From: Pseudomonadota bacterium
GTDB lineage: Bacteria; Pseudomonadota; Gammaproteobacteria; Burkholderiales; Rhodocyclaceae
Reading direction: 5' to 3'
Assembly: GCA_018240785.1 (NCBI GenBank)
Contig: JAFEFC010000027.1
Location: 37,516-101,515 of the forward strand
DNA length: 64,000 nucleotides
Part shown: positions 39,968 through 55,198 of the stretch, piece by piece
Position numbering within the stretch: the stretch's first letter is position 1
Layout of the letters: each line of letters opens with the position of its first letter
The notes under the pieces: model-generated
What the model saw: only the letters and a program-made list of their open reading frames with translations
Database searches by the model: none
Told to the model about the DNA's origin: nothing
Made by a program: the position numbers and the translations under genes

Positions 39968-41788
39968 TCACGAGCCGTAGCCCTGGCTCAACCAGTCGAC
40001 CAGACGCAGGCCGCGGCGGCGGGGCTCGCGCGCAGCCTGGCGCTGGGCATAGACCTCGTTGAGCAGCACCTCGCCACCGGCCGCGCGCTGCAGCGTCAGG
40101 CGGGAGGCGAAAGTCTCGGTGGAGCCCGGATGCAGGCCGATGACGATGACGCCGGTGTGCGGCAGCGCCTCCGACAGCAGTCGCAGCATCTCGTCGGCGG
40201 ACACCGGATCCAGCGCATCGAGCGCGCCGCCGAGCACGATCCAGTTGGGCGCGTTGAGCATCAGGCGGGCGATGGACAGGCGCTGCTGCTCCGCCCCGCT
40301 CAGCACGCGGGCCCAGTCGGCACGCTCGTCCAGGCGCTCGGCCAGGTGCGCCAGGCCGACACGGCCGAGCGCACCGCGGAGCAGCGCGTCCACATGCTGG
40401 TGACTGTCGGGGCGCGGGAAGGCGAGCGCGTCGCGCAGCGTGCCTTCGGGCAGGAAGGGACGCGCCCCCACTGCGATCATCTCGCCGTCGGCCGGCAGGG
40501 CCACATGGCCGCGCCCCCAGGGCCAGATCCCGGCCAGCACGCGGAACAGCGCCGCCGCCGCATCGGGATCGCCGTCGACCAGCACATGCTCGCCCGGGTG
40601 CACTTCGACATCGAGCGCCGGCAGCATCGCCGTGCCGTCGGGCGAGGCGATCCACAGCTCGCTCACGCCCAGGCGCGCCTGCGGGCTGCGGTCGAGATTG
40701 ATGGCGGTGTCGCCGGTGCGCGCCGCCTCGATCGCCACCGTGCGCACCGCCTCCTCCAGCGCCAGCACCCTTTCCACCGACGCGCGCCACTCGGCCAACC
40801 GCGGCAGGTTGTCCACCGGCCACGACAGCGCCGCGGTGACCTGCTGGAAGGCCTGCGCCGACTGCATCAGGCCGCCCAGCGTCAGCAGGCCGCCGAGAAA
40901 GCGCGGCGTGCTCACCAGGATGGGAAACACCGGCGCAAGGATGGTGTAGGCGGAAGAGAAGGCCAGCAGCCGCGCCAGGCCGGCCGACTGCGCGTGCCAG
41001 GACTGCACGATGGTCTCGAACAGCGCGCCCAGCCGGCCGCGCTCGGTCGCTTCGCCGCGCGCCAGTGAAATCGCTTCGCCCAGCTCGCGCGCGCGCACCA
41101 GGCCGAAGCGGAAATCCGCCTCGCGCGTCTGTCGCGTGTCGGTCGCGCGCACCAGCGGCCGGCCCAGCACGAAGGCCACGCCCGAACCGATGCCGGCATA
41201 GGCGACGGCGAGGAAGACCAGATGCCCGGGCACTTCGACGCCGCCAAGCTCGATGCGCCCCGACAGCGACCACAGGATGTCGACGAAGGTCACCAGCAGC
41301 AGCACGCAGTAGAACAAGGAGTTCGCGAGGTCGAACGCCGCCTCGGTGGCAATGCGCACATCCTCGGCGATGCGACCGTCGGGGTTGGCGTGGTCACCCG
41401 GGATCAGCGCCGCCTGGTAGTGCCGGGCCTCGTCCATCCAGTGGCCGACCACGTGCGCTGTGAGCCAGCGCCGCCAGTCGAGCTGCAACCACCGGCGCAC
41501 CACCAGGTGCAAGGTGTTGACGACGATGGTGCCGAGCACGAGCAGCGCGAAGATGAGGATCTGGTCCATCGCGCGCTCGGTGGAGCGCCGCTCCAGCGCG
41601 TCGAACAGGTCCGCATTCCAAAGGTTGAGGCGGATTGCCAGGCCGACCTGGCACACCACCAGCAACGCCAGCAGCAGGGTGACCAGGCGCGGCTTCCAGC
41701 GTCCGCGCGCCGTCCAGTACGGCCCGGCCAGCCGCATGAAGGCATGGAAGAAGCGCAGCGGGCGGCCGCTGGAATCCTGCGCGCTCAT
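39968..41788 (-). CDS. ABC transporter (ABCD/YddA type) with degenerate ATPase
   Basis: The 606-residue protein has an ABC membrane domain of the SbmA/YddA/ABCD group (residues 30-330; RLNLWNADLFDALE, GRIAEDVRIATEAAF). An ABC ATPase fold follows (375-570) in which every catalytic motif is altered. The P-loop position reads DGDPDAAAA without lysine (405-413). The Q-loop glutamine is missing in VGARPFLP, and the signature is LSGAEQQR. Walker B reads IVLGGALDALD with Asp-Glu replaced by Gly-Gly (517-526), and the H-loop histidine is displaced in VIGLHPG. The reading frame is intact, so it seems a maintained non-hydrolysing protein rather than a pseudogene. It diverges from nifJ. Confidence 0.88.
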   Translation of the reverse strand: MSAQDSSGRPLRFFHAFMRLAGPYWTARGRWKPRLVTLLLALLVVCQVGLAIRLNLWNADLFDALERRSTERAMDQILIFALLVLGTIVVNTLHLVVRRWLQLDWRRWLTAHVVGHWMDEARHYQAALIPGDHANPDGRIAEDVRIATEAAFDLANSLFYCVLLLVTFVDILWSLSGRIELGGVEVPGHLVFLAVAYAGIGSGVAFVLGRPLVRATDTRQTREADFRFGLVRARELGEAISLARGEATERGRLGALFETIVQSWHAQSAGLARLLAFSSAYTILAPVFPILVSTPRFLGGLLTLGGLMQSAQAFQQVTAALSWPVDNLPRLAEWRASVERVLALEEAVRTVAIEAARTGDTAINLDRSPQARLGVSELWIASPDGTAMLPALDVEVHPGEHVLVDGDPDAAAALFRVLAGIWPWGRGHVALPADGEMIAVGARPFLPEGTLRDALAFPRPDSHQHVDALLRGALGRVGLAHLAERLDERADWARVLSGAEQQRLSIARLMLNAPNWIVLGGALDALDPVSADEMLRLLSEALPHTGVIVIGLHPGSTETFASRLTLQRAAGGEVLLNEVYAQRQAAREPRRRGLRLVDWLSQGYGS

Positions 41789-42032
41789 GCCGCCGCCCTC
41801 AGCCGCCCGCGGCGTGCCGCGATGCCGACGGCGCGCTGCGCGGATGACGCCCGGTTGGAGGCTGTGGAACCCATGGCGGAAGACGGACGCGAGCGGGGGA
41901 AGGGCGTGCGATCGGATTCGAGTATTTCGGGTTCCGTGACTTAGGTCAATTGCTGCACTGCACGACGGGACTAAGGTAAATGCCACTCCTGCGCGCAGGC
42001 GCCGGGTGCAGACCGGTCCCGGAGAAATCGTC

Positions 42033-45681
<3,649 letters not shown>

Positions 45682-45689
<8 letters not shown>

Positions 45690-46692
45690 CCTGAGCACGA
45701 CCTACCTGGGGCTGAAGCTGAAGAACCCGCTGGTGCCGTCATCCACGCCACTCAGCCACAAGATCGACCGCGTGCTGCACCTCGAGGACGCCGGCGCAGC
45801 GGCTGTCGTGCTGCACTCACTGTTCGAGGAGGATGTGCGCAACGAGGAGCGCATGCTCGACCGCTTCCTGCTGAATCCGGAAGCCTTCGGCGAGGCGGCG
45901 GGCCACCTTCCGCTGAGCGACGACTACCTGAGCAAGCTCGACACCTACCTCGAGACGATCGCGGTGCTGAAGGCGCGCTGCGCCATCCCCATCGTCGCCA
46001 GCCTCAACGGCGCCTCGCCGTCGGGCTGGGTCGAACTCGGCCGCGAGCTGCAGGAGGCCGGTGCCGACGCACTCGAACTCAACGCGTGGTACATGCCGGC
46101 CGACGCCGACGTTTCCGGCGAGGCGGTCGAGGACCGTTACCTCAGCCTGCTGCGCGATCTGAAGGCGAGCGTCACGCTCCCGGTGACAATGAAGCTGTCG
46201 CCCTTCTTCTCGTCGCTGCCGCATTTCGTGCGTCGCGCCGAGCTGGCAGGCGCAGCCGGCATGTCGCTGTTCAACCGCTTCTTCCAGCCCGACATCGATC
46301 TGGACACCCTGTCGGTGGTGGACCGCGCCCAACTGTCATCGTCCGCCGACGGCCTGCTGACGATGCGCTGGATCGCCATCCTGCGCGGGCGCTGCGGGCT
46401 CACGCTGGCGGCGACCGGCGGCGTGCACACTGCGGCCGACGCGCTGAAGATGCTGCTGGCCGGCGCCGACGCGGTGCACATGGCCAGCGCCTTGCTGCTG
46501 CACGGCCCGGAACGCCTGCAGGCGATCCTCGCCGACATGGCGCGCTGGCTGGAGGAGCATGAATACGCCTCGGTGGAGCAACTGAAAGGGTCGATGAGCC
46601 AGCAGAACCTGCCCGACCCTTCGGCCTTCGCGCGCGCCGCCTACCTGCACGCACTGGACTCCTTCACACCGCCGCCCGGCGTGCGTTACTGA
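45682..46692 (+). CDS. Dihydroorotate dehydrogenase-like FMN protein linked to NifJ
   Basis: The 336-residue TIM-barrel protein resembles DHOD/PreA (TTYLGLKLKNPLVPSSTPLS; IVASLNGASPSGW; ELNAWYMP; TMKLSPFFS; ATGGVHTAADALKMLLAGADAVHMASALL). The FMN phosphate-binding C-terminal loops are present. The usual catalytic Cys/Ser loop of pyrimidine DHODs is not evident, so pyrimidine synthesis is unlikely to be its main job. It overlaps nifJ by 8 bases, an association that suggests a redox partner role; this is inference. Confidence 0.88.
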
Positions 46693-46809
46693 AGCGGCAT
46701 CGCGGCGCGGCAGAGACCGTCACCGCCGGCCCATTGTGAAGCCGGCGTTGCTCACTACCGCGAAAATCGCCAGACTGTTCTCCATCGCAGAACAATGGAG
46801 TGCAGTCTC

Positions 46810-47706
46810 ATGGATCGTCTGCAGGCGATGCAGCTCTTCACCCGCATCGTCGAACTGGGCAGCTTCAGCCGCGCGGCCGAACAGTTGTCGCTGCCGCGCG
46901 CCTCCGCGACGCAGATCATCAAGCACCTCGAGGCGCATCTCGGCGTGCGGCTGCTGCAGCGCACGACGCGCCATGTCAGCCCGACGCTGGACGGCAGCGC
47001 CTACTACCAGCGCTGCCTCGCCATCCTGGCCGACATCGACGAAACCGAGGCGTCGTTCTCGCAGGCGGCGCGCCATCCCCAGGGCAGGCTGAAGGTCGAC
47101 CTGCCGGCCTCGCTCGGCCGCATCGTGGTGATCCCCGCGCTGCCCGCGTTCTGCGAACGCTATGCGCAGATCACCCTCGACATCGGCATCGGCGATCGCT
47201 ACATCGACCTGGTGCGCGAGAGCGTGGATTGCGTGGTGCGGCTGGGCGAGCTGCGCGACTCCTCGCTCGTCGCCCGCCGCCTGGCCACGCTGCAGCAGGT
47301 CACCTGCGCGAGCCGGGCCTATGTGGAGCGCAACGGCGTGCCGGCCACGCTCGCCGAGCTGGAGGCGCATCACGCGGTCGACTACGTCTCGGCGTCCACC
47401 GGCCGTTCCACGCCGCTCGAGTTCATCGTCGGCGGGCGGCTGGAAACCCGCAGCATCCCGAGCAGGCTGGCGGTCAACAACGGCGATGCCTACCTCGCGG
47501 CGTGCGAGGCCGGGCTCGGCATCGTGCAGGTCCCCCGCTACCGCGTCGGCCAGCAGATCGCCGAGGGGGCGCTGGTCGAACTCCTGCCGGACAAGCCGCC
47601 GCCCAATCTGCCGCTGTCGGTGCTCTACCCGCATCACCGTCACCTGTCGCCGCGGGTGCGCGTGTTCGTCGACTGGCTGGCCGAACTGCTGGGGCCGCTG
47701 CGCTGA
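46810..47706 (+). CDS. LysR-family transcriptional regulator
   Basis: The 298-residue protein has an N-terminal winged helix (MQLFTRIVELGSFSRAAEQLSLPRASATQIIKHLE, in pieces) and a periplasmic-binding-like effector domain (ADIDET to the C-terminus), with ARRLATLQQVTCASRAYVERNG typical of the CrgA/DsdC-like subgroup. The start is ATG 46810; a GTG/ATG slightly upstream is possible. Its target is unknown; it follows the nifJ operon on the same strand but a regulatory link is not shown. Confidence 0.92.
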   Translation: MDRLQAMQLFTRIVELGSFSRAAEQLSLPRASATQIIKHLEAHLGVRLLQRTTRHVSPTLDGSAYYQRCLAILADIDETEASFSQAARHPQGRLKVDLPASLGRIVVIPALPAFCERYAQITLDIGIGDRYIDLVRESVDCVVRLGELRDSSLVARRLATLQQVTCASRAYVERNGVPATLAELEAHHAVDYVSASTGRSTPLEFIVGGRLETRSIPSRLAVNNGDAYLAACEAGLGIVQVPRYRVGQQIAEGALVELLPDKPPPNLPLSVLYPHHRHLSPRVRVFVDWLAELLGPLR

Positions 47707-47874
47707 ACCGACGCACATCGACGCAGATCGACGCTCAAGTTGGGGCGCCGGATGCCGTAACGACTCGGGATGCGGCAGTGCGTGAGGCCTGCCGCGCCTG
47801 AATCGCGTCGCCCGGCCTGGCCTCGCTGCACCTGATCTGCGAACCGGACCGGCGACTCCGCCGGAAGCGACAAC

Positions 47875-49464
47875 GTGAAGAACAACCTGCCCGTCACCCA
47901 GAGAGAAGTGTTCCTGCAGCCCGGAAGACCCATCGTCACCAAGACGGATCTCAAGGGACGCATCACCTATGCCAACGAATCCTTCATCAACATCAGCGGC
48001 TTCTCGCGCGACGAGCTGATCGGCGCAAGCCACAACATCGTGCGCCATCCGGACATGCCGCCGGAGGCCTTCGAGGATCTGTGGAACACGGTCAAGCGCG
48101 GCCAGCCATGGCGCGGCCTGGTCAAGAACCGGGCCAGGAACGGCGACCACTACTGGGTGGAAGCCTTCGTCACGCCCATCGTCAGCGATGGCCGCTGCGT
48201 GGGCTACCAGTCGGTGCGCAACATGCCCGACCGCGACGAGGCGAAGGCCGCCGAGGCGCTCTATGCTCGGGTGCGCGACAAGTCCGCGCGCTTTCCGTAC
48301 ACCCCCGCCGCGTCGTCGACGCTCAGCCCGCGCGCAGTGGTCTGGCTGTGTGCGGCCCTGATCCTGGCGCTGGGCGCCGCAGCGCTGTGGTTCGACGGCC
48401 TGCCCCGCACGGTGCTGGCGGCGCTTGCCGGCGTCGCGCTCCTCGGCGCCGCGTGGTATGTCGATCACACCGGCGCGGCGCGCATCGACCAGTTGCACAG
48501 CACGATCCTGCAGTTGGACGAAGGCAAGCTGTCGCAGCGCATCGAGCCCGTGCCCGGCCCGCTGCGTGCGCTGTCGATCGCGCTCGAATCGATGCGCATC
48601 CACATGCGGGCGATGTTCTCCGACGTGCTGCTCAGCACGCGCGAAGTCGAAGAACGCTCGCAGGAGCTGGACGACGCGATGCAGACGCTGGTCTCGGCCA
48701 CCCACTCGCAGACCGAGAACGTCATGCGGGTAGCGTCGGCCATGCAGGAGATGAGCGCCGCCATCGCCCAGGTATCGGACAACACCGAGCGCAGCATCGA
48801 GGCCGCAAGGCTCACGGAAGCCAGCGCCAGCGAGGCGCTGCGTACCACCGAGGCGGGCATCGGCCACAGCCAGCAGCTCATCGACGTCGTCAACAAGGCA
48901 CAGTCGAACATCGAGCAGGTGAACGCCACGGTGGAGCTGATCCGCAGCTTCTCCAAGGGGATCGACGAGATCGCCCAGCAGACCAACCTGCTCGCCCTCA
49001 ATGCGGCGATCGAAGCGGCGCGCGCCGGGGAGCAGGGGCGCGGCTTTGCGGTGGTCGCCGACGAAGTGCGCAAGCTCGCCGAGCGCACGCGCTCGAGCAC
49101 CGAGGACATCGGCGGCGCGGTTGACGAGATCGTGCCGCTGGCACAGACGGCGGTGGCGACGATGAACACCACTGCCGGCGAGGTGGCGCGCTCGACCGCC
49201 GAGATCGCCTCCAGCAGCGACGCGCTGCGCGGCATCTGGAATGCCAGCCACGAGGCGACGACCTGCGCGATGGAAATCACCGAGATGCTGCGCCAGCAGT
49301 CGCTCGCCTCCAACGAAGTGGCCTCCAGCATGGAGCTGATCTCGGGTTCGGTGGAGCAGACCAGCCAGAGCGTGCAGGCGATCGGTCAGTCCGCCGCGCG
49401 CCTGTACGACACCTCGAGCGAACTGCGCGAGCTGATCCGCCACCTGGAACAGACGCTGGCATGA
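47875..49464 (+). CDS. PAS-containing methyl-accepting chemotaxis protein (Aer-like)
   Basis: The 529-residue receptor has an N-terminal PAS domain ([36 protein letters not shown]). Two short transmembrane helices follow at about 155-200, then a HAMP-like segment and a methyl-accepting signalling domain with the hairpin tip [20 protein letters not shown]. The layout is that of Aer-type energy or redox receptors, which usually carry FAD in the PAS domain. Translation starts at a GTG (47875). There is no periplasmic ligand domain, so the signal is intracellular. Confidence 0.92.
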   Translation: MKNNLPVTQREVFLQPGRPIVTKTDLKGRITYANESFINISGFSRDELIGASHNIVRHPDMPPEAFEDLWNTVKRGQPWRGLVKNRARNGDHYWVEAFVTPIVSDGRCVGYQSVRNMPDRDEAKAAEALYARVRDKSARFPYTPAASSTLSPRAVVWLCAALILALGAAALWFDGLPRTVLAALAGVALLGAAWYVDHTGAARIDQLHSTILQLDEGKLSQRIEPVPGPLRALSIALESMRIHMRAMFSDVLLSTREVEERSQELDDAMQTLVSATHSQTENVMRVASAMQEMSAAIAQVSDNTERSIEAARLTEASASEALRTTEAGIGHSQQLIDVVNKAQSNIEQVNATVELIRSFSKGIDEIAQQTNLLALNAAIEAARAGEQGRGFAVVADEVRKLAERTRSSTEDIGGAVDEIVPLAQTAVATMNTTAGEVARSTAEIASSSDALRGIWNASHEATTCAMEITEMLRQQSLASNEVASSMELISGSVEQTSQSVQAIGQSAARLYDTSSELRELIRHLEQTLA

Positions 49465-49485
49465 GGCCCCCGCCGGCGGCCAGGC

Positions 49486-49514
49486 TGGACCACGGCCGCC
49501 GGCGTTTGTACAAT
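49486..49514 (+). promoter_or_regulatory. Sigma-70-type promoter upstream of the Mn riboswitch
   Basis: TGGACC and TACAAT are separated by 17 bases, placing the transcription start near 49521, just before the riboswitch. Confidence 0.55.
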
Positions 49515-49523
49515 GCCTGCCGT

Positions 49524-49700
49524 CATTGGGGAGTAGCCTCCCTTTGCCGACCGGGCTCCGCCCGCGGCGAAGGGGCCAGCGTCAACACACTTGGCCATCC
49601 GGCCATGGCGCTGGCAGTTCCGACCTGGCAAGACCTTTGACCATGCCGCTTCCGGATTGGCCGGGGAGGCGCATGGTCATTGGTTATCCTCCGGCCAGGG
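49524..49700 (+). ncRNA. yybP-ykoY manganese riboswitch
   Basis: The leader contains the conserved yybP-ykoY blocks in order: GGGGAGTAGCC (49528-49538), GTCAACACACTTG (49581-49593) and GGCAAGACCTTTGA (49627-49640). The class binds Mn2+ and switches on manganese export genes. Downstream, GACCATGC/GCATGGTC can form one hairpin, while GGCCGGGGAGG (49659-49669) can pair with CCTCCGGCC (49688-49696) next to the AGGG ribosome-binding site. These look like alternative structures controlling translation. Confidence 0.9.
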
Positions 49701-49707
49701 ATCATTC

Positions 49708-50283
49708 ATGGAAGCTTTCCTCGTCTCCACCAGCATCGTCGCGCTCGCCGAAATCGGCGACAAGACGCAACTGCTCGCCTTCATCCTCGCGGCGAAGTTC
49801 CGCAAGCCGCTGCCCATCGTGCTCGGCATCCTGCTCGCCACCATCGCCAACCATGCCTTCGCCGGCGCCGTGGGCGCATGGCTCACCTCGCTGATGGGGC
49901 CCACGACGCTGCGCTGGGTGCTGGGCGTGTCCTTCATCGCCATGGCGATCTGGACGCTGATTCCCGACAAGTTCGACGAAGATGATGCCAAGCTGGCGCA
50001 TATGGGCGTGTTCGGCACCACGCTGGTCGCCTTCTTCCTGGCCGAGATGGGTGACAAGACGCAGGTCGCCACGGTGGCGCTGGCGGCGCAGTATCAATCG
50101 CTGCTGTCCGTCGTCGCCGGCACCACGCTGGGCATGATGCTCGCCAACGTGCCGGCGGTGCTGCTCGGCGACCGCATCGCCCATCGCATGCCGACCAGGC
50201 TGGTGCACGCGGTGGCGGCAGCGATCTTCGCCGTGCTGGGTGTGGCGACGCTGCTCGGCGCCGGGGAGAGCCTGGGCCTTTAG
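49708..50283 (+). CDS. mneA: UPF0016/GDT1-type manganese exporter (MneA-like)
   Basis: The 191-residue membrane protein has six predicted helices in two repeated halves, each with the family motif E-x-G-D-K-T: AEIGDKTQ in the first half and AEMGDKTQ in the second. UPF0016/TMEM165 proteins move Mn2+ or Ca2+, and bacterial members under yybP-ykoY control (MneA) export manganese. The riboswitch immediately upstream supports this. The start ATG 49708 follows AGGG. Confidence 0.93.
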   Translation: MEAFLVSTSIVALAEIGDKTQLLAFILAAKFRKPLPIVLGILLATIANHAFAGAVGAWLTSLMGPTTLRWVLGVSFIAMAIWTLIPDKFDEDDAKLAHMGVFGTTLVAFFLAEMGDKTQVATVALAAQYQSLLSVVAGTTLGMMLANVPAVLLGDRIAHRMPTRLVHAVAAAIFAVLGVATLLGAGESLGL

Positions 50284-50300
50284 CCGCCGCGCGACCGGCG

Positions 50301-51281
50301 TCAGCGCGGCCCGTGGCCGCCCTTGGGCCACTGCAGGCCTGACGCCCCCGCGCTGCCCCGCGGCGCGGCGGCGATGCGGGCGGCGATGGCGGGATCCTTG
50401 GCGTTGCGGGCGATCTCGCGCAGGGTCTTGCCGTCCTGCATCGTCACCTCGACCGAGGCGCCGGCCTTCAGCAGCAGGTCGATGACCTCCAGATGGCCAT
50501 TGGCCACCGCCTTGAGCAAAGCGGTGGAGCCGTCGCGCGCCGCGAGATTGGGGTTGGCCTGGTGCCTCAGCAGCGTGGCAACCACCTCGCGATGGCCGCG
50601 TGCGGCCGCCTGCAGCAGCGGCGTGATGCCGGCGTTGCTGGCGACGTCGGCCGGCAGCCCCTTCACCAGCAGCAGTTGCACGACCTTGGGATAGCCGTTG
50701 TAGCCCGCCCAGTGCAGCGGCGTATATCCCGCGAGGTCGGTGGCGTGCATGTCGGCGCCGTAACGGAGGAGTTCAAGCGCCAGCTTTTCATTGCCATTGA
50801 AAGCGGCGATCAGCAATGGCGTCCAGTGCCGGCTGTCGCGCGCGTCCACGTCGAGCCCGGCGTGGATGAACAGGCGGCACAGCTCGGCATCGCCCGCCTC
50901 GGCCGCGCGCACGAAGTTGGCCACGCTCAGGTCGATGCCCTGTCGCTGCAGCTCCCGTTGCGCACGCTCGGTCTCCCACGGGTCGCTGACCACGACTGCG
51001 CCGTGGGGCTGCTCGTCCACCATGGGCTTGATCTGGCCGATGCGCTCGTAGGCGAGGCAAAGGCTCATGATCTCGGCCGCGACCTCGGGCGGAAACCCCT
51101 GGCGGTTCGGCCGGCTCGACACCATGAGTTCGCTGAAGTACTCGCCAACGCCGGCCGGGTCGTTCCAGAGTTCGTCCAGACGACGCGCCACGTGCGGAAA
51201 CCGGGCGACAAGCTGCTGGGGATACTTGCCCTTGTGGTCACCCGACAACAAGAAGGAGAGGGGAAGGTCGGAACTGCTCAT
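50301..51281 (-). CDS. Ankyrin-repeat protein
   Basis: The 326-residue soluble protein has a helical N-terminal region of unknown type (about 1-110). About five ankyrin repeats follow (150-300; WTPLLIAAFNGNEKLALELL, YTPLHWAGYNGYPKVVQLLL, ITPLLQAAARGHREVVATLL). The GxTPLxxAA pattern is regular, so the repeats are intact. It has no signal peptide. Ankyrin proteins mediate protein contacts; no partner is indicated. It converges with the mneA gene. Confidence 0.9.
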   Translation of the reverse strand: MSSSDLPLSFLLSGDHKGKYPQQLVARFPHVARRLDELWNDPAGVGEYFSELMVSSRPNRQGFPPEVAAEIMSLCLAYERIGQIKPMVDEQPHGAVVVSDPWETERAQRELQRQGIDLSVANFVRAAEAGDAELCRLFIHAGLDVDARDSRHWTPLLIAAFNGNEKLALELLRYGADMHATDLAGYTPLHWAGYNGYPKVVQLLLVKGLPADVASNAGITPLLQAAARGHREVVATLLRHQANPNLAARDGSTALLKAVANGHLEVIDLLLKAGASVEVTMQDGKTLREIARNAKDPAIAARIAAAPRGSAGASGLQWPKGGHGPR

Positions 51282-51453
51282 GCCGTGATCGGCTCGGCAA
51301 TGTGGCCATTCGAATATAGCAGCGCTTCTGGCACGCGATGGCCGGTCCGGCATTTCGACCGACCGGCCCCGTCATGCGGACGTCACGCCTTCGGAAGCGG
51401 GCACTCTTCCCTGCCGCCGCCGGCTGCGGAACCGGCAGCGGTGGAACGCCTGC

Positions 51454-51954
51454 TTACTTCAGCGCCGCCAGCGCGGCAGCGTAATCCGGCTCGTCCTTGA
51501 TCTCCGGCACGAGCTGCGAATACACGACCTTGTCCCCGGCATCGATCACCACGACACCACGCGCGGTGAGCCCGGCGAGCGGGCCGCCGGTGATCGCCAC
51601 GCCGTAGTCCTTGGCGAAACCCGGGCTGCGGAAGGTCGACAGCGTCTGCACGTTGGCGAGGCCTTCGGTCTCGCAGAAACGCTTGGCGGCGAACGGCAGG
51701 TCGGCGGAGACGACCAGCACCACCGTATCGGCCAGCTTGCTCGCTTCGGCGTTGAACTTGCGGGTGGAGGTCGCGCAGGTCGGCGTGTCCAGGCTGGGCA
51801 CGATGTTGAGGACCTTGCGCTTGCCGGCGAACGCGGCGAGGCCGACGTCGGCCAGGTCGGCGCCGGTCAGGCTGAAGGCGGGCGCGGCATCGCCGGCCTG
51901 CGGGAAGCGGCCGGCCAGCGGGACGGGGTTGCCACCGAGGGTGACTGTGCTCAT
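51454..51954 (-). CDS. tpx: Thiol peroxidase
   Basis: The 166-residue atypical 2-Cys peroxiredoxin has the peroxidatic motif [14 protein letters not shown] and the resolving cysteine in KRFCETEGL, as in E. coli Tpx. It reduces lipid and other hydroperoxides using thioredoxin. Length and spacing are normal. No signal peptide is seen. It sits near an unrelated Cache-domain gene and is probably monocistronic. Confidence 0.95.
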   Translation of the reverse strand: MSTVTLGGNPVPLAGRFPQAGDAAPAFSLTGADLADVGLAAFAGKRKVLNIVPSLDTPTCATSTRKFNAEASKLADTVVLVVSADLPFAAKRFCETEGLANVQTLSTFRSPGFAKDYGVAITGGPLAGLTARGVVVIDAGDKVVYSQLVPEIKDEPDYAAALAALK

Positions 51955-52006
51955 GTGAGTCTCCTGAAATGAGTTGAGAATGCCGCTGCGCTTCGGTCAG
52001 CGCAGC

Positions 52007-52885
52007 TCAGCGGGTGAAGTAGCCCACACCGACGAGGCGGCCGTCAACCGTACGGAAGTAGCTGTGCTTGCTTTCCGGCTTGCCGGTGGTGGGGTTGCGC
52101 CACACGTAATCGAGTTCGCCGGCGCCCTTGCGCCTGGCGATGTTGATCATGTCGAGCGTGATCGCCTTGCCCTTGGCGTCGCGCACCTCCTTGCCGTCGC
52201 GCCCCACGAGTTCCGGATTGGCCCCATGGGCGAGGAAGCGGCCGTCCGCCAGGTCGATCACGAACACGTAGAGGTCGTCCATCATGAAGCGCCCGCCCAG
52301 GGTCTGGAAGTCGGCCAGCGCCTGCTTCGGATCGGCCTTGAGGGCGTCGATCGCACGCGTCAGCATCGCCTGGGCCTGCACGGGCGTCGCGCGCGGCGAA
52401 TAGAAGCCCACCGCCACCACGGTATCTCCCACCTTGCGATAGAAGGTCTTCTTGGGCTCGACCTTGTTGTCGATGGGATTCAGCCAGCGATAGTCGACCT
52501 CCCCCTCGCCCTTGGCCGCCGCGCCTTCGAGCAGCTCGCGGAAGAAGGGCTTGCCCACCGCATCGACCTGGTCGGTGACGTTGCGTCCGATGAGGCCGGC
52601 CGAGGAGCCGCCGCTCGCCAGCAGCGTGCCATCCTGGGACAAGGCGAAGACGTAGATCTCACGGTCGACGAAAGACCCCTGGCGGCTGAAATCCGCGAGG
52701 CCCGCCGCACCCTTCTCCTGCACATGCTTCACCGCGCGCTCGAGCAGCGCGTGGGCGCGCTTCTCGTCCATGTGCATGCTCAACGCGGCGGCGTCGGCGG
52801 CAAATGCGGCAGACGGCGCGAGCAGCGGGCCCGCCAGGGCCAGCAGGAGGGAAAGGACGGCGGTGCGGATACGCAGCTTGGGCAT
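52007..52885 (-). CDS. Periplasmic Cache-domain protein (two Cache_2 units)
   Basis: The 292-residue protein has a cleavable signal peptide (LSLLLALAGPLLAPSAAFA) and two consecutive Cache_2-like domains. Each carries a segment such as EIYVFALSQDGTLLASGG or DLYVFVIDLADGRFLAHG and a following YxWxNP motif (YRWLNP, YVWRNP). It lacks a transmembrane signalling domain, so it is a soluble periplasmic binding protein, perhaps presenting a ligand to a receptor. The duplicated units are clearly homologous to each other. It is separate from the tRNA gene by about 80 bases. Confidence 0.88.
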   Translation of the reverse strand: MPKLRIRTAVLSLLLALAGPLLAPSAAFAADAAALSMHMDEKRAHALLERAVKHVQEKGAAGLADFSRQGSFVDREIYVFALSQDGTLLASGGSSAGLIGRNVTDQVDAVGKPFFRELLEGAAAKGEGEVDYRWLNPIDNKVEPKKTFYRKVGDTVVAVGFYSPRATPVQAQAMLTRAIDALKADPKQALADFQTLGGRFMMDDLYVFVIDLADGRFLAHGANPELVGRDGKEVRDAKGKAITLDMINIARRKGAGELDYVWRNPTTGKPESKHSYFRTVDGRLVGVGYFTR

Positions 52886-52967
52886 GATGGCTACCTCCTG
52901 GTCGGGTCTTCGAGGGGTGTTCGACGAACAATCAAACGCAGTGCAGCGAGCGCGGACAGGCGCAGGG

Positions 52968-53061
52968 CGGAAGAGAATGGGAGTCGAACCCACCTGGGAC
53001 CGGCTGACGGCCCCACCCGGTTTTGAAGACCGGTCGCCCCACCGGGGAACGCGTCTCTTCC
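52968..53061 (-). tRNA. selC: tRNA-Sec (anticodon TCA)
   Basis: The minus strand folds into a 94-base tRNA with an 8-bp acceptor stem (GGAAGAGA/TCTCTTCC), the UCA anticodon (complement at 53024-53026) in the loop CTTCAAA, and a long variable arm. All three are hallmarks of bacterial selenocysteine tRNA. The CCA end is not encoded. It implies selA, selB and selD elsewhere in the genome; none is in this window. Confidence 0.95.
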
Positions 53062-53168
53062 GCAAGCCTGCGCGATCTTAGCCTGTTCGCCCCGGCTTGT
53101 GTTTCCGTGCGCCGCAAGCTCGGCAGCATACAATCCGGGTTCAGATCACGTTGCAGGAAGACCCGGTC

Positions 53169-54959
<1,791 letters not shown>

Positions 54960-55198
54960 CGCCCGCCATCCGAGGCGCCACGGCAGCGCCTGCGGCTGTC
55001 CGCCTTCCCGTCGCTCCGGCAGCGCCTTCGTCGAACTCAGGGTGTCCTGAAGCGAAATGAGTACCGGGAAGGTGCCGTGATGTTCCGAGCGTGCGACTCT
55101 TCAAAGGATATACGTGATCCATAGCGGGATCTGTGCCCATTCCATCCGGCGGGGGCCCGACTCGCCGCGCCGCCCGAGTCACAGCCTGAAGACGCGGT

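Noticed and set aside
41789-42032. FNR/Anr-type site expected before nifJ
   Set aside because: No TTGAT-N4-ATCAA-like sequence was found in the divergent region; regulation remains open.
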